Origin: Turritopsis dohrnii
Lineage: Eukaryota > Cnidaria > Hydrozoa > Anthoathecata > Oceaniidae
Direction of reading: 5' to 3'
NCBI GenBank assembly: GCA_027922465.2
Contig: BQMF02000142.1
Location: forward strand, 372,001 to 436,000
DNA: 64,000 nucleotides
Shown here: piece by piece, positions 1-10,233 of the stretch
Position numbering within the stretch: position 1 is the first letter of the stretch
Layout of the letters: every line of letters begins with the position of its first letter
Made by a program: the position numbers and the translations under genes
The notes under the pieces: model-generated
Databases searched by the model: none
Seen by the model: the letters and a program-made list of their open reading frames with translations, nothing else
What the model was told of the DNA's origin: nothing

Positions 1-1605
1 GAGGGCATGATGATGTTTCGATAACTTAACTCCTTTATTAGTTGTATTTTACTGATAAATCGTCAAAATATCTGTCTCCTTATATATAACATTGAGTCAG
101 AAGAAATGTATTAAGCCCTGTTAAATTTGCTACCAAGCAAGAAAGAAACAAGAGCATGGGCAGTTCTAAATTACCTAAGAGAGCGGGGTTGAGACTGGGA
201 AAGTCTTAATTTATCAGTAAGTTGAGAATTGGTGCGCCTTAACTTCTTGTTTACACGACACTGGATCAAGTTTTAGTTTCCCTAAGTTCTTTTTATTTTG
301 GTGGACAGCTAAAACGGCTGAAATTCTCAAAAAATTGTTTTACCTATAATTTTTACCTGAATTTTTAAAATCCATCTGATTTAAAAGGATGGTGAATATT
401 TTTGTTTGTTTGTTGTTTATCGACAACGTTGTTGTAACGTTTTGTCTAAAACAAGATTGTGCTTGCTTGAGGAATCAGAAGAGGCTTTTTCTCGCTCTTT
501 CAAACATTTTCATAAGTATCTTTTACGTAAACAACTTGTAAACTGAGATAATAAAAAATGATAGAATGTGATAAAAGAAAAACTTTACATTTGTACTGTT
601 TGTATATTATTTACTCAAAAAATGAAATCACAGTCGAGTAAATCTGTTTTTTTGAAACCATAACTTCGATTTTGTAACACTATAAACAAAGATTGGACAA
701 ACACTCAGTTATTTAAGAAACGTAGTCTTAAAAAGATTCAATGAGAATAATACACTAAACTCGTTGGAGTAAATTAGTTATAAAATAATTTATGTAAATA
801 TTATTATAATTATGTTGATAAATAATTATTATAATTATGTTGATAAATAATTATTATAATTATATGAATATTCGCTTTCCTGGTTGCTCCTTGTGTTATG
901 TCGGAGATCATATTAAAGAAGGGTAATATGAAGATCTTGTCGTCAAAACATTGTATAGAAAGATGAACCTAATACGGAGATTAAAATTCGTCTTTCCCGG
1001 AATGTAATTATCTCCTTAATACTGAATACAATTACCACAATGGAGTGTTTTAATTACTTGTTTTAATTACTTGTTTTGAGATTATTCTAGATCGGTATAA
1101 CAATGTCACTTTTGTTCGCAAAAGCCCTTTATGATTCCATGATTATTATGATTATTTTCTCAGTGCATTGTGGGAGTTGTATTCATGTATTAAGGAGATA
1201 ATACCATTCCAGGAACAGTTAATTTCTATTGTCAGCTTAACAAAAAGTTTCGCACTATTTAGAGCAATTTTTGAATGATACACGAGGCGATTTATAAAAA
1301 GCAACTTATTGAATGCAGCTACTTGACTCGAACATCAACAACAAAGTTTAGTCAAAAATGTTTTATCCTCCAGAAATATTTGTCCCGATTATTTCGGAGA
1401 TAAGAGTTGGAGTTGGACTAAGGAATTTCTGATTCATTTTCTTTTTTCTTTTTGTTTTTTCATTTTTGTTTTTTCTCTTTTTACTTCCTATTATTGAAAA
1501 TGAGATCGGATATTCTAACCAAGTCAGAACACAATGTTTAAACAATTAGGAGGTAAAGGTATTTTTTTCTTCGTTTTCAAAAAATAAACAAAAAGGAAAA
1601 CAAAC
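1..1605. other. intergenic, no gene seen
   Basis: AT-rich sequence with no convincing coding segment on either strand. The only structure I see is a 25-bp tandem repeat near 799-862. A promoter for the gene starting at 1606 presumably lies here, but I cannot point to a specific core element. Confidence 0.5.
799..862. repeat. AT-rich 25-bp tandem repeat
   Basis: About two and a half copies of a 25-bp unit beginning TTATAATTATGTTGATAAAT, nearly identical to each other. Simple replication slippage explains it. Confidence 0.85.
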
Positions 1606-2582
1606 ATGAACGAGAAAACGAAATTATGTGTGATTTGGTTGTTTACTTCTTTCGGTTCCGGCTTAATTATCGCTGCGTGTGTGACGTCACATTGGCAAGG
1701 TGCAGGTGACTACAGCATCGGCCTATGGAAACGTTGCCTTCCTGGTTACTGCATGGCGCTCAAAGAACGAAACGATCGTGAGTAAAGCTTTCTTATTTAG
1801 TCCTTGCAGAGAGTTACCGCGTTCACCGATTATGTTTTTTGGGGAAATTCTTTTGAACATATCTTCGTAAGTGTGGCCCTATCTTCGTGATTGCGCAATG
1901 CGACTTCATTCCTAATTCTCAAAGTTGAAAAGGTTCTAAGATTACATCAGAGTTTAGAGTTTAGGGTCTCATAATTAAAACAAAAAAACAACAAGGTGGC
2001 TATCTACAATCCGATATTCTTTCCGAAATTCCGATATTCCGGGTTGAAAAATCCGATCGGTTTATACTTCTGAAGATTGCCATTCCGAATATCGAAAAGT
2101 TAAAAAGCCCTGGTGACGAGTTTGGAATCTAACGAAATATTATATTTTACGATTTCATCTAACGTCTAGGAGGAGTCACCTTATCAACATCTTTTGCTTG
2201 TGTATTTTACAGAGCATTATCTGAATGCTGTCCGTGGGCTGATCATATTCAGTATCGTACTGTTCTGTCTTGTAAGTTTGTTAAGTCTCGTTGGATCTTG
2301 CTTAAACCGAAGACTTCATGGTGTGATATTTCTACTTCAATTACTGGCTTGTAAGTAATGGCTAGTTATTTATTTCCTATTTTAAAATATCCGTTTGTTT
2401 TTTTTTTTGTTCTAATCGACTCTCTTGTAGGTGCGTGTTGTATTACAGCAATGGCGTTGTACACTTATTTTTTGAAGAGATTGCTCTTAGATTGGCAATG
2501 GAGCTTTATCATTGGTTGGCTTGGATGCGCCACGTACGCCATTGGCGTTATTATAATGCTCACTGTCGTTTGTAACGTATGA
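1606..2582 (+). CDS. claudin/PMP22-like four-pass membrane protein
   Basis: Three exons: 1606-1777, 2213-2350 and 2431-2582. Donors are GTGAGT and GTAAGT and acceptors are TTACAG and TTGTAG; phases close to 462 nt, giving 153 residues, close to PMP22/EMP length. The ATG at 1606 opens a hydrophobic first segment (about residues 7-27). It is followed by the extracellular signature of the superfamily, a Trp, then GLWKRC and a second Cys (about residues 32-50). Three more hydrophobic segments follow, around residues 63-88, 92-118 and 126-150. These four segments plus the W-GLW-C-C loop place it in the claudin/PMP22/EMP superfamily, whose members sit in the plasma membrane and act in cell junctions or membrane organisation. 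The first loop is short for a true claudin and the tail is very short (ends CNV), so I do not assign a specific member. Confidence 0.8.
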
Positions 2583-4850
2583 CACAATTCATATTGTAAA
2601 CTAGCAACTGTTTTTCATAATATTTCAGTTTGTTTATTAAACCAACCTAGTACCCGGTAAAATTTGCACTAACTGAGCATCCCTGAATACGAAGATAGTA
2701 ACAGCCTATTGGAAAAAGAATCTGCATTTAAAATAAAGCACACAGAGAGCAGTGCAATTTAAAGTTGCGCCCGTTTATTTTTACGTTTTGAATTTTTCCT
2801 TGTGACAAAATCCCTCCTAACCATTACATCATAGTCGGAGAGGACAAAATCGTAAAAAAGGCACTGCGAGGGGCAAGTGACAAAAATACTGCCAAGAACA
2901 ATTATATAGAAAATCTTCCAGAAGGGTTATTACATTACAAAAACATGTGGAAACAGCTAGTCGGCGGTGATAAGTTGACATGTGATCCTGGAAGACACTG
3001 AGAACAATAAGTACGCAATTGCAATAGCAATTGATGACTTGCTTTCGACACGTCCCATAACTTATTATTTCTTACAATTTTGACCGTTAAACAAAAACAA
3101 AAACATCCACTCTCTAAACTAAAAACTGGATGCACAGCGCGTATTAGGATATAGGTGGCAGGTAGCGCCAGCTTAGAGATCGCAAAGAAAACTTTAAAAA
3201 GAACGTCACGAAATACTCCCAGCGGGCAAATTTGTTGAAGTATCTCTGCGGAGAACTTCTTTTGCTATAGAAGTACACGCCTTATTTCAGCGAAATGAAA
3301 TCACGCAGTGACTGTCTCACGATTTTTCTCTCTGGGACAATGATGTAATGACGATATAATTTTGGCCTCTGTATTTTCCCCATTCGTTCCCAGTTTTTTT
3401 TTCGCACTTATAATATCCCTATCATATATACTAGGCTAGTATCTACATAAATAATTTTTTTTATTTATTCATTTAAAGTTGGAAATAAGCATTTAATGAA
3501 AACATAGTCTTTTGGCTATGATGGAAGCTAACGTGTCAAAGTAATTGGCCCAACATTATACAAGGAGTGTTTAATTTATCACCCTCTCTCCTATACTCCT
3601 TTTTATGTTGACAAATAACCACTAGCTGGAATATTTCACATTTGCACAACACTAGAATAAGTAGAAATTTTGGCCCAATCTGAAAAGTGACTGGCAAGAT
3701 TAATACTTCTCAATTGTATATCGTGCAAATTTTTTAATGAAAATTAAAGAACTTTGTCGAAATTTAGTAAAGACTTCATGGAAACATTCCACGAAATCGT
3801 TCGTAATTTCGAGTAACGGTATGAGGAGGAGAAATTCGGATACCAAAGATTTTTATTCCATCATGGATGTGCTTCAGTCAAAAAGAATATATATATCTTT
3901 CCACAATGATTGTAAAATATTTTTAGGAATATTCTTCAGTACCTATGAAAAAATTGTAGCTATCACAAATGCGATGCTTTTATAAACAAGATTTCAGCTT
4001 AGATTTCCACTGATAGATCATGTATTTCATCGTGACATCCATAAGCAAAACCACCTCTTGGACATGATAGAGCATGTTGTGCACTATAGTGTTCGCCACA
4101 TATGTAGATTGATGGCAATTGTGCAAGTGGTATACCATAGCGGAGATGAATCGAGTCCCAAAATTTCTTGCTTATTAATATTTACAGTATTTTCTGATAG
4201 TCTTTGTTGTAATTATCATTATAATTGTTTGACAGTCTTGTTGACTTTAGGACACCCGTGGTGGAGTAAGTATTTAAAATACCCGTGGTTTCTCCTTCTC
4301 CTCCTCATCTTCTTCCTATTACTAGTACTATTCCAAGTTATGAACGATTTCGTGCAACGTTTACATGACATCGTTGACGAACTCGCAAATTCGGCCAAAT
4401 TTCTATCAGTTCACCAATTTTCATAAAAATTTGCACAATACACAATTGAGAGGCGCTGATTTCAAATTTGGCAGTCATTATGTTAGATTTGACCAAAATT
4501 TGGCAATTTCGGCAATGTTGTATTTTTGAGACAATATAATGTATCATTGTGTTACGTCCTGAATTCTTCAAGCGAAGCAGCTTCTTGTTTATATATTCAA
4601 ATGGACACATTTGATGTTCACTACGAAGGAGTACATTTCTACAGACATATAGCTACGCACCATTTCAATTGCTCTTCCTCACACTGACTTTTCACGATTT
4701 TACTCACTGCCATGGTACATGCGTGTTTGTGAAAATAGAACAAGAAAATGCTGTGCGTATCGCGTTAGTGAAACCTGTGAAATCTGGCACAATACTCTTG
4801 ATAAAAGCCCCTTCGTTTTCGTATACGGATAGTAAAATTTAACTGCTAGT
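2583..4850. other. intergenic with repeat remnants
   Basis: No gene is supported. It holds one good copy of the CCCAGTGGG MITE (3218-3336), an end fragment of a dispersed repeat (about 3075-3155, shared with 36170-36260 and 56125-56205), and a degraded MITE half around 4612-4700. The open frames at 3737-3985 and 4058-4426 have no recognisable domain or splice structure. Confidence 0.5.
3218..3336 (-). mobile_element. CCCAGTGGG-family MITE, copy 1
   Basis: Starts CCCAGCGGGCAAATTTGTTG and ends in CTCTGGG. The order of the internal motifs (hexamer GGAGAA first, the A-rich arm last) is opposite to the copy at 21704-21824. It is well diverged in the middle. Confidence 0.75.
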
Positions 4851-4980
4851 CGCATGACTGATTACAGCTCAGTACGAAAGTTCCGTGATCGCAGGGCCGA
4901 TTAATCCGTAATTGCCCGCTCATTTGTAATCGGCCCTGCGATCACGGGACCTTTGTACTGAAATGTCATCAATCATACGA
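4851..4980. mobile_element. 130-bp foldback element (hairpin)
   Basis: Two arms of about 55 bp, the inner part carrying the perfect segment GTGATCGCAGGGCCGATTA and its reverse complement, separated by about 15 bp. The outer ends (CGCATGACTGAT and ATCAATCATACG) also match imperfectly. The GC-rich arms stand out in AT-rich surroundings. It is probably a tiny non-autonomous DNA transposon; no clear target duplication was found. Confidence 0.75.
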
Positions 4981-5370
4981 TTAATCCGTATTTGACTCTT
5001 CTCATATAGATTTTGATAGCGTCCAAATGAACCTAGGGCTATCTATCTGAAATTGCCCTCAAAGCCAGACGAAATTTCTACACACGTGAAAGCCTCTCAG
5101 AAGATGACCCAAGTGTTTCGTTCTACTATTAACTGCGCTTTAATTACTAAACATTAAATGTCAGAAATACAAAATAAACTGAAGATATCGAAAAATAAAG
5201 TTTCACTAGAGTATTTTTTTGCATAAGTGAAAGATAGTATAGATCTTACATTATCGTTAAATATTGGTTCATCACGAAATTTAGATAATCAAATAGTTTG
5301 GCATCCATATTTTTCATCCACTATGTTTTATAAGATAATAGATAAAATAAATCCAGGTAGAAAAAACAAC

Positions 5371-5430
5371 ATAAATAAAATAAGCAAAAGCTTTTCGATT
5401 TGTTATGAAATCATCATCAGTGCTATGTAA
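5371..5430 (-). ncRNA. hammerhead-ribozyme-like motif, left PLE1 arm
   Basis: Mirror copy of the motif at 8329-8389, read on the minus strand: CTGATGA, a short stem, GAAA, then an AAGC/GCTT hairpin. See that entry for the fold. Activity is not shown by sequence alone. Confidence 0.4.
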
Positions 5431-5543
5431 AATTATTATAAAAACATGTCAATAGGAATTCTGGTTTATATACAAAGTTTGTAAGTAATATGAAATTCAC
5501 AAGGGATATAAATATATAAAACTAATCATTTAACTAAAATATT

Positions 5544-5792
5544 TCATGTGATACCATTTCTAAAAAGGATTAAATTATTTTCTAATTGTTCATTTAATAC
5601 AGGCCTCTTTAAAACAATAAAATACGCCTCTTGGCCTTTACGCACTCTAGTCTTTGTCGAAGCTTTCATAATAACTTTCCAAGTGAAGTTATGGTCGGGG
5701 AATTCCAAAAGATGATTTGCTGGTTCCGAATTATATTTCGGGTTATTTTGTACTTTAAAACGGACTTCTGCGTTCCGTTTTGTTTCACCAAT
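5544..5792 (-). pseudogene. PLE1 GIY-YIG endonuclease, C-terminal part cut off by a MITE
   Basis: Reads on the minus strand from the target duplication ATT straight into GETKRNAEVRF, then EPANHLLEF, the FTWKVI segment and a final KGQEAYFIVLKRP...LN.Q stretch, stopping at 5544. These are the downstream blocks of the GIY-YIG fold (the Arg of ETKRN and the Glu of KGQEAYFI are the expected catalytic positions). The upstream block (VIYEGVCSC...NYI) is at the end of the ORF on the other side of the MITE. Removing the 411-bp insertion and one 3-bp duplication would rejoin them in frame, so the inactivation is recent and has a single cause. Confidence 0.85.
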
Positions 5793-6203
5793 AGGGACCT
5801 TACGAAACTACGACGGCAACGTGGACGACGACGTGAGGCAAACAAAAGATTCAATTTACTCCATAGATTTGCTTTAGAATGGAAGTCATTTCACACTATA
5901 CTATTGGGAAATATTTTTAATTTTACTAGTATCATTATTAGATTTGCACGTTCTACACACAACGTAAAAAGTAATATTTTGAAGTCGTACTGAAAACGAA
6001 GACGTGAGAATAGCAGTACTTCCGATAAATTTTCCTTGGTTCCTTCATGATTCTGTCTCTCAAAGTTCAAAAAACAAACTCCAAAGGCATTATAAATAAA
6101 CTTCTTAACTCAAGTGTATAGTTCCTGCTTTTTTGTGATTCATTGAAGATGAATACCTTGTACGTCGTCGTCCACGTTGCCGTCGTACTTTTGTAAGTTC
6201 CCT
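5793..6203. mobile_element. 411-bp MITE, TIR AGGGAMCTTAC, 3-bp TSD
   Basis: Terminal inverted repeats of about 42 bp: the left begins AGGGACCTTACGAAACTACG and the right, reversed, AGGGAACTTACAAAAGTACG; both continue into ACGGCAACGTGGACGACGAC. It is flanked by AAT on each side (5790-5792 and 6204-6206), matching a 3-bp target duplication, and the empty site is predicted by the GIY-YIG reading frame. There is no coding capacity. The superfamily is not settled: a 3-bp duplication with GGG-type ends fits PIF/Harbinger-like elements. A solo end of the same family sits at 19909-19951 and an internal fragment near 18161-18196. Confidence 0.9.
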
Positions 6204-8042
6204 AATGTAGTTTTTCGAGCAACTACATACCCCTTCATAAATGACACACGCTGGATGTATATTCCGGTCTTTGTTATTGAACAAAGATTGAACTTTCTTA
6301 GTTTTCCAAATTACTCGAAAATCTATATTATCTCTAGTAAACAGTTTGAGTTTTATCAAAAATCTTTTATACAATTCTTCATTTTGTACACAAAAGGGGA
6401 TTTCAATGGGTACAATTTTCTTAGGTTCTGCGAACAACCAATCAGGAATAATCGATTCATTATCGTTTTCAGCATTCAATTTATGTTCAAATTGTTTAAT
6501 TATACTTTCGGTGAAGCCTTTCGGATAACCTGCATTTTCAAACTTTTTACGTATCATGATCTTTTCGTTATTGAAATTTGTAGAGATTCTTCGAGCACGA
6601 TGCAAATCGCCATTGATTGTATTTCTTTTATATCGTTTCGGTACCATTGATTTCCAGTGTGCAGGTAATTTATTAGGTTTGCGATATACTGAAGTCGTGA
6701 CTATGCCATTTTCCACGTTGATTGATGTATCTAAGAATTTCTTTGGATTTTCTTCGATTGTAAATTTTATTTTCGGATGATATATATTTAACTGTTCGAA
6801 TTGGGTGTCAGGTTCATCTATATTACGGCGTGTGATAACATCATCAACAAATCTCTTGTAAAATTTCGGTTGGTTTGGTATAACTACTTCTTTTTCTAAC
6901 TTTGTTAGTGCAATGTTTGCAAATGTGACTGAGAGTGATCCTCCCATGGTACAACCTTCTTTTTGTTTGTAAAGTTTGTTTTGAAAGCTGAAAGTGCTAT
7001 CAGTTGTGAGTTTCATCAAAAGACGTTTGAAGATTAATTTCGAACAAATTGGTGTCAATTTGTTGTTCTTATAAATTTCTTCCAAAATAAAATCAATAGT
7101 ATCTTTAATTGGGACGTTAGTAAAAAGGGATTCAACGTCATATGACACATATTGTTCATTTTGAAATAATGGCGGTTGATCACGAATGATAGATGCAAAA
7201 TCTTGAGTGTTTTTGATGATATACGGATTGTCCGCGTAAAGTGGCTTTAGATAATCAGATATTACTTGTGCAGTGTTGTAGAGGCAAGTGCCGGTTTGAG
7301 CAACGATAGGTCGAAATTTCAATTCGAAAACGGTGATGTCTTCAAAATTTTGAAATTTATGGGTTTTGGCAGTTCCATAAAACCTTGCTGGTTGATTAGC
7401 AGTTGGATACATTTTTTCATATTGTGGGTGTTTCTTGAAATTTCGGTATAAAAAATCCTGGAAACGTTTCAAATCTTGTAATGTATTATCACTGGTTTCT
7501 TCATAGGTACCATTTTGAATTCCATCTTCAATCATATCGGACATTTTCTTCAAATAATCAAGTTTATTCATTACTACAACACATGAATCTTTATCTCCTT
7601 TAACAATAACAGTATTGTCGTCATTAACTAAGTTTCTTAAATTGTGATAAGTATAATCCTTCGTGGTGTATATATTATTTGCAAACATATCTGTATAGGC
7701 TCGAAGGCATTCATGAAAGTTTTCTTTTTGGTCAACTTCAACCTCGTCATTAAGTGTTGTTGCCAGTACTTCCATGTGGGCAGCAAGATTTTTCTTAACA
7801 TATTTATTTTTATTGATGAAACTATGGTCCAACCCAAAACTCAGTTGTTGTTTTTCATATTTCAGTAAATCTCTCGAAGAAAGATTAATCACAGTGACTT
7901 GGTACGATGGGACATATTGATGCTTTTTTGGGTGGTTTTGTTTTACGAGAGTTGTAATCTTGTAGTTTTTAGTTTTGAAAGAACACAAGTTTTTTAGTTT
8001 TGAAAGAACACAATAACCCGAAATATAATTCGGAACCAGCAA
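6105..8042 (-). CDS. PLE1 reverse transcriptase (Penelope-like), open frame
   Basis: A 645-codon open frame whose first codons and last ~33 codons are not original: it opens inside the inverted arm (no ATG there; the first plausible ATG is around 7775) and ends by running into the MITE. The middle is a complete Penelope-type RT: the KGDKDSCVVVMNK block, RFYGTAKTHKF, the catalytic block YVSYDVESLFTNVPI, the GCTMGGSLS block, and YKRFVDDVI with FVDD as the YxDD-type catalytic box, then the thumb. VIYEGVCSCSKNYI begins the GIY-YIG domain just before the break at 6206. RT-plus-GIY-YIG is the hallmark of endonuclease-positive Penelope elements, which prime reverse transcription at a nicked target. 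No frameshift or internal stop lies in the RT. Confidence 0.9.
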   Translation of the reverse strand: MLVPNYISGYCVLSKLKNLCSFKTKNYKITTLVKQNHPKKHQYVPSYQVTVINLSSRDLLKYEKQQLSFGLDHSFINKNKYVKKNLAAHMEVLATTLNDEVEVDQKENFHECLRAYTDMFANNIYTTKDYTYHNLRNLVNDDNTVIVKGDKDSCVVVMNKLDYLKKMSDMIEDGIQNGTYEETSDNTLQDLKRFQDFLYRNFKKHPQYEKMYPTANQPARFYGTAKTHKFQNFEDITVFELKFRPIVAQTGTCLYNTAQVISDYLKPLYADNPYIIKNTQDFASIIRDQPPLFQNEQYVSYDVESLFTNVPIKDTIDFILEEIYKNNKLTPICSKLIFKRLLMKLTTDSTFSFQNKLYKQKEGCTMGGSLSVTFANIALTKLEKEVVIPNQPKFYKRFVDDVITRRNIDEPDTQFEQLNIYHPKIKFTIEENPKKFLDTSINVENGIVTTSVYRKPNKLPAHWKSMVPKRYKRNTINGDLHRARRISTNFNNEKIMIRKKFENAGYPKGFTESIIKQFEHKLNAENDNESIIPDWLFAEPKKIVPIEIPFCVQNEELYKRFLIKLKLFTRDNIDFRVIWKTKKVQSLFNNKDRNIHPACVIYEGVCSCSKNYIRELTKVRRQRGRRRTRYSSSMNHKKAGTIHLS

Positions 8043-8328
8043 ATCATCTTTTGGAATTCCCCGACCATCACTTCACTTGGAAAGTTATTATGAAAGCTTC
8101 GACAAAGACTAGAGTGTGTAAAGGCCAAGAGGCGTATTTTATTGTTTTAAAGAGGCCTGTATTAAATGAACAATTAGAAAATAATTTAATCCTTTTTAGA
8201 AATGGTATCACATGAAATATTTTAGTTAAATGATTAGTTTTATATATTTATATCCCTTGTGAATTTCATATTACTTACAAACTTTGTATATAAACCAGAA
8301 TTCCTATTGACATGTTTTTATAATAATT

Positions 8329-8389
8329 TTACATAGCACTGATGATGATTTCATAACAAATCGAAAAGCTTTTGCTTATTTTATTTATG
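8329..8389 (+). ncRNA. hammerhead-ribozyme-like motif, right PLE1 arm
   Basis: CTGATGA (8339-8345) is followed, after one unpaired T, by a 5-bp stem GATTT/AAATC, then GAAA (8363-8366), then a stem AAGC-TTTT-GCTT and A8378 in the place of the cleavage-site base (NUH = UUA). The flanks ACATAGCA and TTTTATTTATG can pair as an imperfect stem I. Hammerhead motifs in Penelope terminal repeats are established; the extra T before stem II departs from the strict consensus. Confidence 0.45.
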
Positions 8390-8602
8390 TTGTTTTTTCT
8401 ACCTGGATTTAATTATGGCGAATAGTTTATCACTTTTAGATAAAATAACTTTTTCAAAAAAAAAATAAATATAAAAGTTAGTTAAAAGTTCATCTTTTCA
8501 CATGAAATTACATCAACTACCCGAATGGAAGCTATTTTTGTGGTAATAAAGTTTTGCAGAATTTAATTTTGAAGAATTTAGTTTTGCAGTTTTTGTCCTA
8601 GC

Positions 8603-8805
8603 TCTACATTCCCGGACAAAATATTGTGGCAGTAAGCATGAAATTCACGTCATGAGGCCCCCCTTTTCCCCCACCATCAATGTTATCAATGTTTGTTGGG
8701 GCCCCTGGCTGGACACAATTCAAAACATTGATGCTGGGGGAGGGCGCATTTGAATTCTTCATGAAAAACATCAATACTGCCACAATTTATGTCCAGGATT
8801 GTAGA
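8603..8805. mobile_element. 203-bp inverted-repeat element
   Basis: The left end TCTACATTCCCGGACAAAAT and the reversed right end TCTACAATCCTGGACATAAA continue into ATTGTGGCAGTA on both sides; the inner arms include GGGGG-rich blocks and ACATTGATG. It is non-coding, a MITE or foldback of unassigned family. Confidence 0.8.
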
Positions 8806-9566
8806 TGACTCAATCGCAAAAATAAATTCAGTAAGGACAATTTGGAAAAAGGATTAATTTGTTGTTGTACTCTACACCAAAATTTCCAGAATCCAAGAAT
8901 TTCCAGTAAATATAATATTACGGTATATCTTATAAATATACTGTAATGTGTAAGTCCAAGCTAAAGATAGAAAGATCATATGGTAATAATAGCAAAAGGT
9001 ATCCTATAATCATTTTCTGTGTCAATCCGAGTCAATCATCCATTAAATATGTCAATTCTTATTATATATTTTCAAAATATTCATACATTTTTCCATAAGT
9101 AAATCACTTTCACAAGGAGCAGCCCAGCCTTTGGTTAAAGCATCAGTTTTGAAATATATTTCCGTAATAATTTTTTCTGAAAAACACCAACACTAATGTC
9201 GAATTTCTGGACTTGGTACTAGTTTCAAACCGCATATCTTGCCTTGTGTCAGTGACAATGTTTGTGTATATGAGTGCATTACATGGCGGCAGACACCTTT
9301 ACACAAATAAATTAGCATGTAGAGGAGTCAATGGTTGTCCAGGTTGTCATACAAAAATGATATTTTCAACCAACCTCGTACCCAGGGTTTCTTGTCTTCG
9401 CCGCCGTCCGTATATCGAAAAGGCAATAGGAAACGAGCTCGTTTCCTGTTATGCAAAGTAGGGTGATTACTGCAAATTATTAGAAATGTATTACTTACCA
9501 ATGTTGCGTTTCATTTTTGTGCTACTGCTACTTATGCAGACCACGAGCCTAAAATCATAAACGTAA

Positions 9567-9757
9567 CCCAGTGGACAAATTCATCAAAAAGTCACTGCGA
9601 CGAAGAGCATTTTTATTGAAGTTATGTGTATAATTCTATAGAAATGCACACCTTTGCAGAGATTTTTTTAACAAATATGCGCTCTGGCTATCATCAAGAA
9701 ATCACTGCAAGGAAGAGTAATAAAATGCTCTTCTTCGCAGTGACGTTTTCACTGTTT
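9567..9757 (+). mobile_element. CCCAGTGGG-family MITE, copy 2, plus extra half
   Basis: A full copy at 9567-9687 begins CCCAGTGGACAAATTCATC and keeps AAGTCACTGCGACGAAGAGC and the TATAGAAATGCAC centre. A second, partial head-to-head piece follows at 9697-9757 (AAATCACTGCAAGGAAGAG, then CTTCTTCGCAGTGACG). Confidence 0.8.
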
Positions 9758-9797
9758 CCCTTAACATAAAATAAGCTTTTCTTTTGAAAAAACCTGA

Positions 9798-9899
9798 GCT
9801 GAGATGCATTATTATATTGTGGAGATAATAAAAAAATTATAGAATAAAGCTGAGATGCATTATCATATTGTGGAGATAATGAAAAATTATAGAATAAAG
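9798..9899. repeat. 52-bp tandem duplication
   Basis: Two copies of a unit starting GCTGAGATGCATTAT and ending TTATAGAATAAAG, differing by a few bases. Confidence 0.85.
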
Positions 9900-10233
9900 A
9901 AAACTGCTTATCCAAAGCTAACGACTTTTCAGAGTCACTTCAGAACCTAAATATGACGTTTGAAGTGGTCACATGTTTCGCACTTTTTCTCCAGACAGAA
10001 TGGCAAATGTAAATTTTTCAAGATATTAATAAGTAAACACAGTAACTTCCAGTTGTATTGAAATATATAATGCAATATTCAAGTAGGTTCGAAAAGCCCT
10101 AGTAACATATCAATCATACGATTGGTTAGTAAAAAAACAGTTACATTTTCCTAAATTATAAATGAACCCTTCTATAAAGAAATGTCAAATTTGAATAAAA
10201 TTAGATTTCTAGTTTAAATTTTGAAACAGGGCG

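Larger units (their letters stand above)
5347..8411 (-). mobile_element. Penelope-like retroelement PLE1 with inverted flanking arms
   Basis: The body encodes a reverse transcriptase and a GIY-YIG endonuclease on the minus strand. A copy of its 3' end (last ~75 codons plus 3' UTR, about 400 bp) lies at 5347-5754, and a nearly identical inverted copy at 8009-8411, so the element is bracketed by an inverted repeat. Penelope-like elements are known to carry such terminal repeats (PLTRs) in direct or inverted order. At the 5' junction a short direct duplication (TTTAGTTTTGAAAGAACACA at about 7963-8013) marks the joint. The two arms differ at only a few positions, which points to a recent insertion. 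A 411-bp MITE at 5793-6203 interrupts the endonuclease. Confidence 0.9.
8806..10233. other. intergenic, repeats only
   Basis: No gene seen. It contains a MITE (9567-9687), a second MITE half at 9697-9757, a 52-bp tandem duplication (9798-9899) and a short piece of the CAACCTCG foldback family near 9365-9440. Promoter elements for the lectin gene at 10234 must lie at its right end; no clear TATA box was identified. Confidence 0.5.

Noticed and set aside
1363..1545. 60-codon minus-strand frame just upstream of the claudin-like gene
   Set aside because: Lys-rich because of a poly-T/C tract; no domain, no splice context.
4338..4610. 90-codon minus-strand frame
   Set aside because: Overlaps another frame at 4058-4426 on the plus strand; composition is non-coding-like and no family is recognisable.
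7266..7868. Plus-strand frames over PLE1
   Set aside because: Antisense shadows of the reverse transcriptase.
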